Origin: Verrucomicrobiota bacterium
Lineage (GTDB): Bacteria; Verrucomicrobiota; Verrucomicrobiia; Limisphaerales; JADLHS01
Direction of reading: 5' to 3'
Length of the DNA stretch: 64,000 bases
Assembly (NCBI GenBank): GCA_029573725.1
Contig: JAKQDQ010000093.1
Span: 204,963-268,962, forward strand
The position numbers and the translations under genes are program-made. Shown here in pieces: positions 53,096 through 62,421 of the stretch (the first letter of the stretch is position 1; the number at the start of each line of letters is the position of its first letter). The notes under the pieces are model-generated. The model was not told the DNA's origin and made no database searches. It was given only the letters and a program-made list of their open reading frames with translations.

Positions 53096-54336
53096 ACCGG
53101 CGGCCCGGAGGGAGGCGGCACCGCGGACGGCAGCCGCAACCCCATTCGGTCCGCCACCTGCGTCACGTCCTTGTCGCCGCGGCCCGAAAGATTGACGATG
53201 ATGATTTTATCCGCCGCCAGTTGCGGCGCCTGCACCAGACACTCGGCTACGGCATGCGCGCTTTCCAACGCAGGGATGACGCCTTCGAGCCGGGCCAGTT
53301 TCATGAACGCTTCGAGCGCCTGATCATCCGTGGCGTACCCATACGTCACGCGGTTTTGGTCGTGCAGCCAGGCGTGTTCCGGTCCGACTGCGGCGTAATC
53401 CAGACCGGCGCTCACACTGTGGGTGAGTTGAATCTGACCGTGATCGTCCTGTAAAATGTAACTGCGCGTGCCTTGCAGGACGCCGAGCGAGCCACCGTGA
53501 AACCGCGCCGCGTGTTGTTCCGGTTTAATGCCCCGACCACCCGCTTCCACCCCGATCATTTTAACGCCGGCGTCTCCGAGGAACGGATAAAACAGGCCGA
53601 TGGCATTCGAACCGCCGCCAACACAGGCGATGAGCAAATCGGGCAACCGTTTTTCCTTTTCGAGGATTTGCGCGCGGGCTTCGTCGCCAATGACGCGTTG
53701 AAAGTTCCGCACCATGACGGGATACGGATGCGCGCCGTAAGCCGTGCCGAGGATGTAATGCGTGTGGCGAATGTTGGTCACCCAATCGCGCATGGCCTCA
53801 TTCACTGCTTCTTTCAGGGTCTTCTGGCCGGCGTGGACGGGCACCACTTCCGCGCCGAGCATCTGCATGCGATACACGTTGAGGCGTTGCCGTTCACAAT
53901 CCACGGCGCCCATGTAAATGACGCATTGCAGCCCGAACATGGCGGCCACCGTGGCGGTGGCAACGCCATGTTGGCCCGCACCGGTTTCCGCGATGATCCG
54001 GGTCTTGCCCATGCGCCGGGCCAGCAGCACCTGCCCCATCGCGTTGTTGATTTTGTGGGCGCCGGTGTGATTGAGGTCCTCGCGCTTCAGATAAATTTTT
54101 GCGCCGCGCAGTTCGCGGGTGAGCCGTTCGGCGAAATACAGCGGTGACGGACGACCGATAAAATCCGTGAGGTAATAGGCAAGCTCGCGCTGAAAATCTG
54201 GATCATGTTGGGCACGAAAGTATTCGGCTTCCAGCTCCTGCAACGGGTGCATCAACGTCTCGGGCACGTACCGACCGCCATAAGGACCAAAATGGCCCTG
54301 GGCGTCGGGTAAATTATCGGCGACAACAGCGCTCAT
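53092..54336 (-). CDS. trpB: Tryptophan synthase beta chain
   Basis: A 414-residue PLP enzyme that joins indole and serine. The PLP lysine K95 is in [14 protein letters not shown], the phosphate loop GGGSNAIG is present, and ETGAGQHG is the typical active-site block. The first in-frame start is a GTG five codons upstream (54351), but ATG 54336 is preferred. No trpA is next to it, so the alpha chain must be encoded elsewhere. It converges with the amidohydrolase gene. Confidence 0.95.
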   Translation of the reverse strand: MSAVVADNLPDAQGHFGPYGGRYVPETLMHPLQELEAEYFRAQHDPDFQRELAYYLTDFIGRPSPLYFAERLTRELRGAKIYLKREDLNHTGAHKINNAMGQVLLARRMGKTRIIAETGAGQHGVATATVAAMFGLQCVIYMGAVDCERQRLNVYRMQMLGAEVVPVHAGQKTLKEAVNEAMRDWVTNIRHTHYILGTAYGAHPYPVMVRNFQRVIGDEARAQILEKEKRLPDLLIACVGGGSNAIGLFYPFLGDAGVKMIGVEAGGRGIKPEQHAARFHGGSLGVLQGTRSYILQDDHGQIQLTHSVSAGLDYAAVGPEHAWLHDQNRVTYGYATDDQALEAFMKLARLEGVIPALESAHAVAECLVQAPQLAADKIIIVNLSGRGDKDVTQVADRMGLRLPSAVPPPSGPPV

Positions 54337-54351
54337 GACGGCAATTCTCAC

Positions 54352-54679
54352 GCAACGGAGCAGAGAGGCAAAGGGAATTATTTTCTGAAAGCTCCTGTGC
54401 CATGCACCACATCGCCGGTTTCGCGTTCAACGGGCTGGTGATGGATGCTCTGTCTCTCCCCGCCGGGTGGGGGGGCCGGCAGGCCGGGAGGCGGCGCTAC
54501 TTCATCTGCGCTTGGCGTGGTAAACCGGACTGCGCTGGTCGGCAGGTTGGCCGTTCCTCCCAAACCCGAGGAGGTCGCCCGCTCCCGGTCACAGCGGCCG
54601 ACCACCGCTTTCAGGTGGAAAAACGGGCAAGTTTAGAATCGCCAGCGCGGTGCGTACCGCGCAAAGTATCGTCGTGCCC
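54352..54679. other. Non-coding gap with no clear element
   Basis: Short overlapping frames on both strands in this 328-nt stretch have no recognisable protein and look non-coding (glycine- and proline-rich). It presumably carries the promoters of trpB (minus) and the serine hydrolase (plus), but no convincing -35/-10 pair was found. The GC-rich segment at 54460-54500 could be a dispersed repeat; this is not testable here. Confidence 0.5.
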
Positions 54680-55774
54680 GTGAAATTCATCAGGCAATGG
54701 TTGATCTCAGCGGTTGTCATGTTTTCAATTGCCCATGCAAAACCGGAGTTGTCGGCGGATCAAACCGCCCAGGTGGACGCGATCTTTGCGCCGTTTAATC
54801 AGAAAGCCGGTCCGGGCGCCAGTGTGGGAATCGTGCGCGCGGGCCGGATGGTATTCGCCAAGGGTTATGGCCTGGCGGATTTGACATTGCGCACGCCCAA
54901 CACGCCCGAAACCAACTTCCGCCTCGCCTCGGTCAGCAAACAATTCACGGCACTGGCCGTGCTGATGTTGCGCGAGCGTGGCAAGCTGACGCTTGGGGAA
55001 ACCCTGCCCGCTTTTTTTGCAGAATTCCCCGCGTTTGGCCAGGCGATTACCGTGCGCCAACTGTTAACGCACAGCTCGGGATTGTTGGACTATGAAGATC
55101 TGATTCCGCCGGGCACGACGCTGCCGGTGCTGGATCAGGACGTCTTGCGCCTCATCATTCAAGACGGGCGGACGAATCGCGTGCCGACCTATTTCCCGCC
55201 CGGAACGCAATACCGCTACAGCAACACAGCGTATTCGCTGTTGGCGTTGATCGTGCAGGCGCGGTCGGGGCAGACGTTCGCGCGGTTTTTGCGCGATAAC
55301 ATTTTTCAACCGTTGGGCATGAGCAACACGCTGGCCTACGAAGCCGGCAGTTCACGCGTATCGCAGCGGGCCTTCGGACATCGGTGGGACGGGACGAACT
55401 GGGAACGCGCGGATCAAAGCCTGACCAGTTCGGTGCTGGGCGATGGCGGCATTTATTCCTCGCTCCAGGACTTGTTCAAATGGGATCAGGCGCTTTATAC
55501 GACGAACCTGGTCAGCGCCGCCACGCGTGAGGAAGCGTTCACGCCGCATATCGCCACGGATAAACCGGGCAAGAGCTACGGGTATGGCTGGTATTTGACG
55601 GAATACCGCGGCAGCAAACAAATCTGGCACAGCGGCGAAACCATTGGTTTTCGCACGCGTTTGGTGCGGATACCGGAACAGCAATTGACCGTAATTATTT
55701 TGAGCAACCGCTCGGATCAGCAACTGGCGCCGTATGCCGACAAAGTCATTGACCTGATGCTCTCGAACCCCTGA
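54680..55774 (+). CDS. Secreted serine hydrolase (beta-lactamase / class C PBP fold)
   Basis: A 364-residue PF00144-type protein. Signal peptide MKFIRQWLISAVVMFSIAHA is followed by the active-site motifs SVSK (S84, K87), YSN (Y180, N182) and HSGETIGF (H-x-G box near 320). The family includes class C beta-lactamases, DD-peptidases and esterases. Start: the frame is open to a GTG at 54650, but the GTG at 54680 gives a clean signal peptide. The 5' region has no strong ribosome-binding site. Confidence 0.85.
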   Translation: MKFIRQWLISAVVMFSIAHAKPELSADQTAQVDAIFAPFNQKAGPGASVGIVRAGRMVFAKGYGLADLTLRTPNTPETNFRLASVSKQFTALAVLMLRERGKLTLGETLPAFFAEFPAFGQAITVRQLLTHSSGLLDYEDLIPPGTTLPVLDQDVLRLIIQDGRTNRVPTYFPPGTQYRYSNTAYSLLALIVQARSGQTFARFLRDNIFQPLGMSNTLAYEAGSSRVSQRAFGHRWDGTNWERADQSLTSSVLGDGGIYSSLQDLFKWDQALYTTNLVSAATREEAFTPHIATDKPGKSYGYGWYLTEYRGSKQIWHSGETIGFRTRLVRIPEQQLTVIILSNRSDQQLAPYADKVIDLMLSNP

Positions 55775-55835
55775 AATGGAGGGCGCAATTTTAATTTCCG
55801 CTCCGACACCCGCGTTCCTCATGAACCGTTGACGC

Positions 55836-56855
55836 ATGAAAAACCTCGTCATTGGCATCCTGCTGGCCGCGTTGCTGGCCACGGCCGGGCTGCTGTTCCA
55901 GGCGCGCCGCCAGGTCAAACAAGGGGAGGACCGGCTGAGCCGGCTGCAGCACGAAGCGGCCGCCGCCACCGCCGCTGCGGCGGAAGCGGAGGCGCACAGC
56001 CGCCACCTGGGACAATCCCTGGAACAGGCACAACAGGAGTCCCTCGCCAATGCCAGCGCCGCCGCGCGGTTGATGCGGGAACTGACCAATCGGACGGAGA
56101 CTGAAACCGCAGCGACAGAAGCGCCGGCCCCGGAGTCCACCAACCAATTCGCCAGTGCGATTGGGGATATGTTGAAAAATTCGGAGACGCGCGATTTGAT
56201 CAGGAGCCACCAAAAGGCAGTCATGGGCAGCCTGGTGGACAAGAGCTACGCCGAATTCTTCAAAAGCATGAATCTCACCCCGGAACAGGCCGGCACCCTG
56301 AAGGACTTGATTCTGAACAAAATGCTGGCCGGAGCGGAGCTGGGTCTGCAATCGCTCAGTGGTGAAATGACGCCAGCGGAGCGCACCGCGCAAGCCCAAC
56401 GGCTCCAGGAGGACCAGGCGGCGATCAACGAACAAATCAAGACGCTGCTGGGTGAGGACAATTATGCGGTCTTTCAGGATTACGAAAAATCCATTCCCGA
56501 CCGCATGGCCGTGGACCAGTTCAAGGCGCAGTTGGGCGATGCGCAGGCGCTGAATCCCGGTCAGGAGCAGCTGCTGATGGCGGCCCTGACCGAGGAGCGG
56601 CGCAACTTCCACTTCACCACGGATTTCAACGACCAGAACAACTATTCCGAGGACCTTCTGACCAAATTCAACGAGGCGAACGTGAATCAATATGTTTCCG
56701 AATTGGACCAGCTCAACCAGCGTTACCTGGAGCGCGCGCAAAGCATCCTCTCCCCGGCGCAGTTCGAAGCCTACGCCAGCTCCCTCAAGGCCCAGCGGGA
56801 AATGACGCGCCTGGGACTGCAGATGGCCGTCCAGATGTTCGGTCGAAAACCCTGA
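55836..56855 (+). CDS. Single-TM coiled-coil protein, unknown
   Basis: A 339-residue protein with an N-terminal membrane anchor (LVIGILLAALLATAGLLF) followed by a coiled coil of alternating charged and alanine residues (QGEDRLSRLQHEAAAATAAA to about 85). The rest is helical, with a conserved-looking centre (LTPEQAGTLKDLILNKMLAGAEL and YAVFQDYEKSIPDRM). It probably projects from the inner membrane. I cannot name a family. It lies 61 nt after the serine hydrolase gene, on the same strand. Confidence 0.62.
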   Translation: MKNLVIGILLAALLATAGLLFQARRQVKQGEDRLSRLQHEAAAATAAAAEAEAHSRHLGQSLEQAQQESLANASAAARLMRELTNRTETETAATEAPAPESTNQFASAIGDMLKNSETRDLIRSHQKAVMGSLVDKSYAEFFKSMNLTPEQAGTLKDLILNKMLAGAELGLQSLSGEMTPAERTAQAQRLQEDQAAINEQIKTLLGEDNYAVFQDYEKSIPDRMAVDQFKAQLGDAQALNPGQEQLLMAALTEERRNFHFTTDFNDQNNYSEDLLTKFNEANVNQYVSELDQLNQRYLERAQSILSPAQFEAYASSLKAQREMTRLGLQMAVQMFGRKP

Positions 56856-56860
56856 CGCTT

Positions 56861-57487
56861 TCAGCGCGGCGGCGGCACGCGCACATCCAGCAGCGGATAG
56901 TCCCGCCAGTTCACGTCGTCAAAGTGCCACCACTCCGTGGACAAACCGCTGAAACCGTGCCGCGTCATTACCTGTTCCAGCAATGCGCGGTTGGCCCGCA
57001 GGCCGGCCGGCAGGTCGGTGAAATGGCGATGCGCCCGCTCCGTAAAGTCGTCAAACGGCGTGGGCATGGGCAGTTCCGCCCCGTCGGCCAGGCGGATCAG
57101 CGTGAGGTCCACGGCGGCGCCGCGATTGTGGCGCGAGCCTTTCCGCGGATCCGCCACGTAGTCGGGGTCGGGATACACGGCCCACATTTGGCGCTGCACG
57201 GAGAGCGGGCGGTAAGCATCAAAGATTTTCAGGCCGTATCCCAGCGGGGCCAGCTCGGCCTGCACCGCCTTCAGCTTGGCCACCACGGATCGCCGCAAAT
57301 AAGCGCCGGCCGTCGGATACAAGACCTGTCCGGTGAAATTGTTGGTCGTCGCGTAGCGGATGTCCAAAACGATGTCGGGAATGGCTTGTTGCACATCGAC
57401 CAGATCGGCGGGTGCCAGGGGGGTGACGCAACCGGCCCCCATCAACCCGAGGCCCAGCAACGGAACGATCAGGCGGTGAAACTTCAT
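56861..57487 (-). CDS. D-alanyl-D-alanine dipeptidase-like lipoprotein (VanX/DdpX, M15 family)
   Basis: A 208-residue lipoprotein: signal peptide ending in lipobox GAGC (C20). The zinc site is intact: SRHNRGAAVD (H120, D127) and the glutamate/histidine pair in EWWH (E185, H188), with R93 nearby in AYRPLS. VanX-type enzymes cleave D-Ala-D-Ala or other D-dipeptides; as a lipoprotein this one probably acts in the periplasm on peptidoglycan turnover, not vancomycin resistance. It lies 19 nt downstream of uvrC. Confidence 0.85.
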   Translation of the reverse strand: MKFHRLIVPLLGLGLMGAGCVTPLAPADLVDVQQAIPDIVLDIRYATTNNFTGQVLYPTAGAYLRRSVVAKLKAVQAELAPLGYGLKIFDAYRPLSVQRQMWAVYPDPDYVADPRKGSRHNRGAAVDLTLIRLADGAELPMPTPFDDFTERAHRHFTDLPAGLRANRALLEQVMTRHGFSGLSTEWWHFDDVNWRDYPLLDVRVPPPR

Positions 57488-57506
57488 GCGCGGCCCGCAG
57501 TCAAAT

Positions 57507-59228
57507 TCAGGCGCCGGCCGGCGGCGCGCCGGCGGGAGCGGCCGATCCCGGTCCGGGTGGCAGCACGGAGCGGGCGGCCAGAAACGCCTTCAGTTCCGCC
57601 GCCGCTTTGCCGCCGAACCCGGGCACGGCGGCGATCTGCTCCACGGTCGCAATTCTGAGCCGCTGCACCGAACCGAATTTTTTCAGCAGCGCCGCTTTGC
57701 GTTGTTCGCCGATGCCGGGGAATTCATCGAGCAGGCTCTCGGAAATTTTTTTGAGCCGCAGCTGGGCATTGTAGGAATTGGCGACCCGATGTGATTCATC
57801 CCGGATGCGTTGCAGCAGCTTCACGGCGGGATGATCCAGCCCGAGCCGCAACGGAAGGGTTTCGCCGGGCCGGTAAATGTCCTCGAACTCCTTGGCCAGA
57901 CCGATGATCGGAATGTGCGGCAGCCCGAGCTTCACCAGTTCCTGCGTGGCCGCGTGCAACTGGCCCTTGCCCCCGTCCACCAGGATCAAATCCGGCAGGG
58001 TCGCGGCGGGTGCGGACGGATGGTCCGGCGATGTTTCCGCAGGCGGCTGGTTGGCCGCCGCCCGGCGCGGGGTGCGGAGCTGCCGTTTCACCCGGCGACT
58101 GGTCGCCGCCACCAGTTGCTGCAGTTCGGCAACAATCCGGACGCCACCCTCGGCCTCGGCGCCCTCTGGCGGCGCGGCGGGCGGGTGCGGGCGGGCCTCG
58201 TCGAGGAGCCGTTTGTAGCGCCGGCGAATCACCTCGGCCATGCTGGCAAAATCGTCCTGTCCCACGACCGATTTGATTTTGAAGCGCCGGTAATTTGCGC
58301 GATCGGGGCGGCCGTTTTTGAAACTGACCAGCGAAGCCACCTTGAACGTGCCGCTGATGTTGGAAATGTCGAACCCTTCGATCCGCTGCGGCGGCCGGGG
58401 CAGCCCCAGCACCCGGGCGAGCGCCTGCAAATCCGCCTCGGGTTGGAGGGCCAGCGGCAGCGAGTAGGGCACGCGGGCAAACGACTTCCCCGGCTTCGTT
58501 GTGCGTTCGAGGTCCTGGAGCAGATCGCGCAACTCCGCCGCGCGCTCGAACTCCTGCGCCAGCGCGGCCCGCCGCATCCCCGCCTCCAGCTCCGCCTTCA
58601 TGTCCGCGCACTGGCCCGCCAGAAAATCACACGCGGCGCGCACCTGTTCGAGATACTGCTCGCGCGTGACGTTCCCGACGCACGGCGCGGTGCAGTATTT
58701 CAAATGGGCATACAGGCAATGCTTGTAGTCCGCGGCGTCCGGCGTGAACGCCCGGCAGCCGCGCAGATTAAATTGCCGCCGCACCAGCGCCAGCGTGTTG
58801 CGCGCCGCGGTCGAATTGACAAAGGGACCGAAGTAGCGCGCGCCGTCGTCCTTTTTCAAACGCGTGAACACGAAATTGGGAATCGGATCGTTGAGGTTCA
58901 CCTTCAGCAGCAGAAAGTGCTTGTCATCGCGCAGGCTGACGTTGAAGCGCGGATGAAACTCCTTGATGAGCTTGCTTTCCAACAACAGCGCCTCGGGCTC
59001 GCTGCGCACCACGTGCACGTCAAAGTCATGAATGGCCTCCACCAGCGCGTTGAATTTCAAATCCCAGCCCAGCCGGCGCGAGGGATGAAAATACTGGCCG
59101 ACACGCCGGCGCAGGTCGCGCGCCTTGCCCACATAAATCACCGTGCCGAACCGATCCTTGTGCAGATACACGCCCGGGCGATGCGGCACCTGGCGGAGTT
59201 TGCTGCGGATGTGTTCGGAAACCTGCAC
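57507..59228 (-). CDS. uvrC: Excinuclease ABC subunit C
   Basis: A 573-residue nuclease of nucleotide excision repair. GIY-YIG domain at the N-terminus (GVYLHKDRFG, YVGKARDLRRRV), four cysteines of an iron-sulfur cluster (C158, C171, C179, C183), a UVR motif near 215-240 (UvrB contact), an RNase H-like domain with D287, D418 and H480, and a C-terminal helix-hairpin-helix pair (515-560). An extra, low-complexity insert of about 65 residues lies between 345 and 410. It is in a minus-strand row with aguA and the VanX-like gene. Confidence 0.95.
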   Translation of the reverse strand: MQVSEHIRSKLRQVPHRPGVYLHKDRFGTVIYVGKARDLRRRVGQYFHPSRRLGWDLKFNALVEAIHDFDVHVVRSEPEALLLESKLIKEFHPRFNVSLRDDKHFLLLKVNLNDPIPNFVFTRLKKDDGARYFGPFVNSTAARNTLALVRRQFNLRGCRAFTPDAADYKHCLYAHLKYCTAPCVGNVTREQYLEQVRAACDFLAGQCADMKAELEAGMRRAALAQEFERAAELRDLLQDLERTTKPGKSFARVPYSLPLALQPEADLQALARVLGLPRPPQRIEGFDISNISGTFKVASLVSFKNGRPDRANYRRFKIKSVVGQDDFASMAEVIRRRYKRLLDEARPHPPAAPPEGAEAEGGVRIVAELQQLVAATSRRVKRQLRTPRRAAANQPPAETSPDHPSAPAATLPDLILVDGGKGQLHAATQELVKLGLPHIPIIGLAKEFEDIYRPGETLPLRLGLDHPAVKLLQRIRDESHRVANSYNAQLRLKKISESLLDEFPGIGEQRKAALLKKFGSVQRLRIATVEQIAAVPGFGGKAAAELKAFLAARSVLPPGPGSAAPAGAPPAGA

Positions 59229-59289
59229 GCCCAGAAATTAGAAGCGGAACCCCCGGCTGACAAGGCCGCGTCCCCGTCCGCCGGCCCGG

Positions 59290-60375
59290 TCACGCCGGCT
59301 CCTGCTGCGTCAAACAATGCAGCGAGCCAAAGCCCCAGACCAGGTCCACCGCATGAATCCCGACCACCGGACGATCCTTGAACAGCTCCCCCAGAATCCC
59401 CAGCGCCACGCGATCCTGCGGATCGTTGAACGTCGGCACGAGGACTTGCGCATTGCTGATGTAAAAATTCGCGTAGCTCGCCGGCAGCCGCACCCCGTCG
59501 CACCACAACGGCGCCGGCATGGGCAGCGCCACCACCTCGGGCCTCGTTCCGTCCTCCAGCCGGAATTCCTGCACGCGCTCCCAATTCTCCGCCAGCGGCC
59601 GGTAGTTTTCATCGCGGCGGTTGGTTTCCCGGATCAACACCAGCGTCCTCCGATCCGTGAACCGGCAGATGTCGTCAATGTGGCCGTGCGTGTCGTCGCC
59701 CACCGGACCGCGCCGCAACCACAGCACGTTGGACACGCCCAGATACTTCCGGAACGTCGCCGCGTAATCCGCCCGGGTCATGCCCGGATTGCGCACCTGG
59801 ATCGTCGGATGCTGATAACACTCCTCGGTGGTGATCAGCGTGCCCGCACCGTTCAATTCGATGCCGCCCCCCTCCATCACGAACGGCCGCCCCTGCCAGC
59901 GCGCGTCAAAGAGCGGACGCTTCAGGAACGTGGCCGCCGTCTCGGGCACGCGCGTGTCCAGCTTCCAATTGTTGTATTTGGCCCAGCCGTTGAAATGAAA
60001 ATGCACGATGGCTTTGTCCCGCCGCCGCCCGCGCCGGCGCACCACGTGAATCGGACCACTGTCCCGCGTCCATCCGCGATTGGTCCGGTGCATGACAAAG
60101 TGGACGCGTTTCAAATCGGCATGGGCACGCCGCAGGTGGCTCGTGGCGTATTCCGCCTCGGCCGGGTGCCGCACCAGAATGCACACCGCCTCGCCAGCCG
60201 TGAGCTTGCGCACCATCTCGCCATACACCCAGCGGACCGCCCCGATTTTGCCCGGCCAATCCGAGGCGTTGTGCGGCCACCCGATCCAGGTGGCGCGGTG
60301 CGGCGTCCATTCCGCCGGCATGAAATAACCCAGCTCGTGCGGCGTGGGTGATGATGAGGGCTGCGTGACTGCCAT
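59290..60375 (-). CDS. aguA: Agmatine deiminase
   Basis: A 361-residue guanidino-group-modifying enzyme that converts agmatine to N-carbamoylputrescine, a step to putrescine. Motifs: WTRDSGP (102-108), EGGGIELNGAGT (E168 onwards, third position G instead of the usual S), GHIDD (H232, D234) and the catalytic Cys C354 in GSLHCLTQQ. The frame begins 13 codons upstream; ATG 60375 was chosen. It lies 61 nt upstream of uvrC. No neighbouring carbamoylputrescine hydrolase is in view. Confidence 0.93.
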   Translation of the reverse strand: MAVTQPSSSPTPHELGYFMPAEWTPHRATWIGWPHNASDWPGKIGAVRWVYGEMVRKLTAGEAVCILVRHPAEAEYATSHLRRAHADLKRVHFVMHRTNRGWTRDSGPIHVVRRRGRRRDKAIVHFHFNGWAKYNNWKLDTRVPETAATFLKRPLFDARWQGRPFVMEGGGIELNGAGTLITTEECYQHPTIQVRNPGMTRADYAATFRKYLGVSNVLWLRRGPVGDDTHGHIDDICRFTDRRTLVLIRETNRRDENYRPLAENWERVQEFRLEDGTRPEVVALPMPAPLWCDGVRLPASYANFYISNAQVLVPTFNDPQDRVALGILGELFKDRPVVGIHAVDLVWGFGSLHCLTQQEPA

Positions 60376-60519
60376 AGCGTTGCGCAGGATAGGCCATGCG
60401 GCCCGGTTGTCCAAGCGCTACTCGCCCGCCACCGCGCTCCTGCATGGACCGCGGCCGCCCGGCAGACACCCCCCGCCTTTCCCCGTGACGTCCGGCGGAA
60501 GTTTTGGCATCTATGGGGC

Positions 60520-60795
60520 GTGGACAAGCTCACGGCAGCCGAAATCAACGCCGCGGTTCGGACGGTTCCGGATTGGACCAGACGGGGGGCGCGCCTCTCC
60601 CGAACATTTGTTTTCCGGGACTTCCGCGGGGCCATGCAGTTTGTCCGCGCCGTCGCCCGCCGCGCCGAGCAGGCGGCGCATCATCCGGACATTCTGATCC
60701 GCTGGAACAAGGTGCGGCTCACACTGACCACCCACGATGCGGGAGGTTTGACGCGGAAAGATTTTGCGCTGGCCCGGAAACTTGACCGGCTTTGA
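60520..60795 (+). CDS. phhB: Pterin-4-alpha-carbinolamine dehydratase
   Basis: A 91-residue PCD/DCoH protein with HHPD (core of the dehydratase active site, with QAAHHPDILIRW) and the WNKVRLTLTTHDAGGLTRKDFALA tail. In bacteria it regenerates tetrahydrobiopterin or acts as a DCoH-like accessory factor. The start is a GTG. It precedes galK by 3 nt, so it is co-transcribed with it, although no phenylalanine hydroxylase gene is near. Confidence 0.86.
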   Translation: MDKLTAAEINAAVRTVPDWTRRGARLSRTFVFRDFRGAMQFVRAVARRAEQAAHHPDILIRWNKVRLTLTTHDAGGLTRKDFALARKLDRL

Positions 60796-60798
60796 TCC

Positions 60799-61992
60799 AT
60801 GCCCGCCGACGTCCAGGCCCTCTTCAAAAAGCACTTCGGCCAGGCGCCCACGCACCTCGTCCAGGCGCCCGGCCGCCTGGAGGTGCTGGGCAACCACACG
60901 GACTACAACCACGGCCTCGTCCTGTCCGTGGCGGTGGACAAATACATCTTTCTGGCGGCCTCCCCGCGCACGGACGGCAAGGTGGCACTGGTGTCCTCCG
61001 CGTTTGCCCGGCCGGAACTCTTTTCCCTCAGCGACATCCGCCCCGATCCGGCGGCCGCGTGGGCGAACTATGTGAAAGGCGTGCTGGTGCAGCTCCAGAA
61101 GCGCCGCGTCAATTTTTCAGGCTTCAACGCCGCCATTCACAGTACCCTGCCGATGGGCGCGGGCTTGAGCAGTTCGGCGGCGCTCGAGGTGGCCACGGCC
61201 CTTGCCGTGCGGCGGCTGTCGCCGTTTACGTTGACCGCCACCGGGCTGGGCCCGCCGCCCCGGCCGGACCCGCGGGGGCAGTTGCCCCCGTTGACGCCGG
61301 CCGAACGGATGGCTCTGGCGCAACTGTGCCGCGCCGCCGAGAATGAGTTCGTCGGCGTGCCCTGCGGCATTCTTGATCAAGTCTCCTCGCTGTGCGGCAA
61401 ACCGGCGCAGGTGATGGAAATTGATTGCGCGGCGCTCACCGTCGGGTACGCGCCGGTGCCGGGCGCGGTGCTGGTGGTGTGCCCATCCCTGACGCAACAC
61501 GCGCTGGCCGGCGGTGAGTACAAGGAATTGCGCGAACAGTGCGCGGCGGCGGCGCGCCAGCTGGGGGCAAAATTCCTGCGCACGGTGGAATTGAAGCAGG
61601 TGCAGGCGAACAAAGCGCGGCTGACCCAGCGCGAGTTCGAGTGCGCGCACCATGTGGTGGGAGAAATCGCGCGGGTGGTGGCCGCGGAACGGGCCTTGCG
61701 CGCCGGCGACCTGGAACAATTCGGACAATACCTGTTCCAGAGTCACGAAAGTTCGCGCGATTTTCTGCGCAACAGCACCCCGGAACTCGATCTGCTCGTG
61801 CGCCTGGCGCGGCACCATCCCGCCTGCCTCGGCGCGCGGTTGACCGGCGGCGGCTTTGGCGGCGCGACCATCAATCTCGTGCAGCATCACGCCGTTGCCG
61901 GTTTCATGGCCCACATGATGGCGCAGTACGAAAAATCCACCGGATTAAAAATGACCCCGCTGGTTTGCCAGGTGGTGGGCGGGGCGAACTGA
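60799..61992 (+). CDS. galK: Galactokinase family protein (GHMP kinase)
   Basis: A 397-residue GHMP kinase. Motif 1 is APGRLEVLGNHTDYN (residues 23-37; N32 takes the place of the Glu of E-H-T-D), motif 2 is LPMGAGLSSSAA, CGILDQVSS is the catalytic-Asp block, and motif 3 is TGGGFGGA. The protein phosphorylates galactose or a related sugar at C1. The non-standard N32 and a proline-rich insert (about 140-170) make the substrate uncertain. It lies between phhB (3 nt) and the YkgJ gene (9 nt). Confidence 0.82.
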   Translation: MPADVQALFKKHFGQAPTHLVQAPGRLEVLGNHTDYNHGLVLSVAVDKYIFLAASPRTDGKVALVSSAFARPELFSLSDIRPDPAAAWANYVKGVLVQLQKRRVNFSGFNAAIHSTLPMGAGLSSSAALEVATALAVRRLSPFTLTATGLGPPPRPDPRGQLPPLTPAERMALAQLCRAAENEFVGVPCGILDQVSSLCGKPAQVMEIDCAALTVGYAPVPGAVLVVCPSLTQHALAGGEYKELREQCAAAARQLGAKFLRTVELKQVQANKARLTQREFECAHHVVGEIARVVAAERALRAGDLEQFGQYLFQSHESSRDFLRNSTPELDLLVRLARHHPACLGARLTGGGFGGATINLVQHHAVAGFMAHMMAQYEKSTGLKMTPLVCQVVGGAN

Positions 61993-62001
61993 TCTGAAAC
62001 G

Positions 62002-62421
62002 ATGCCCATTTTTCGCGAGTGCCAACGTTGCGCCGCCTGCTGCCGCTGGCCGGGACAAGTGCGCCTGACCGGGGAGGAAATCACGCGCATCGCCGCCTTC
62101 CTGAAACTCGCCCCCGACGAGTTCATCCAGCGCCACACCCGGTTGCGCTCCGACCGCCGCGGGCTGGTCCTGGAGGAAAAGCCGGACGGCGCGTGCATTT
62201 TTCTCGAGGACGGGGCCTGCGCCATTCAGCCGGTCAAGCCCCAGCAATGCCGCGATTTTCCCAACCTCTGGCAGTACCCGGGCGCCGACCAGTTCTGTCA
62301 CGCGATTCCGCGCGAGGTGGAGGAGGCGGAATACGTGCGGCTGGTGGCCGCCGCCACCCGGCGCCCTCCGGCGGAGGTGCGCGCATGGCTGCAACGTCAG
62401 GCCCGCGCCGCCGCCGGCTAA
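62002..62421 (+). CDS. YkgJ-type cysteine cluster protein
   Basis: A 139-residue protein with the YkgJ pattern: C7, C10, C13 and C14 at the N-terminus (CQRCAACC), and later ACIFLEDGACAIQPVKPQQCRDF. The cysteines probably bind zinc or iron-sulfur; the function is not established. It ends the phhB-galK unit (9-nt gap) and overlaps fmt tail to tail by 4 nt. Confidence 0.83.
   Translation: MPIFRECQRCAACCRWPGQVRLTGEEITRIAAFLKLAPDEFIQRHTRLRSDRRGLVLEEKPDGACIFLEDGACAIQPVKPQQCRDFPNLWQYPGADQFCHAIPREVEEAEYVRLVAAATRRPPAEVRAWLQRQARAAAG

Noticed and set aside
54402-54683. Short plus- and minus-strand frames in the trpB to serine-hydrolase gap
   Set aside because: Glycine/proline-rich, no family and no ribosome-binding site; listed as a non-coding gap.
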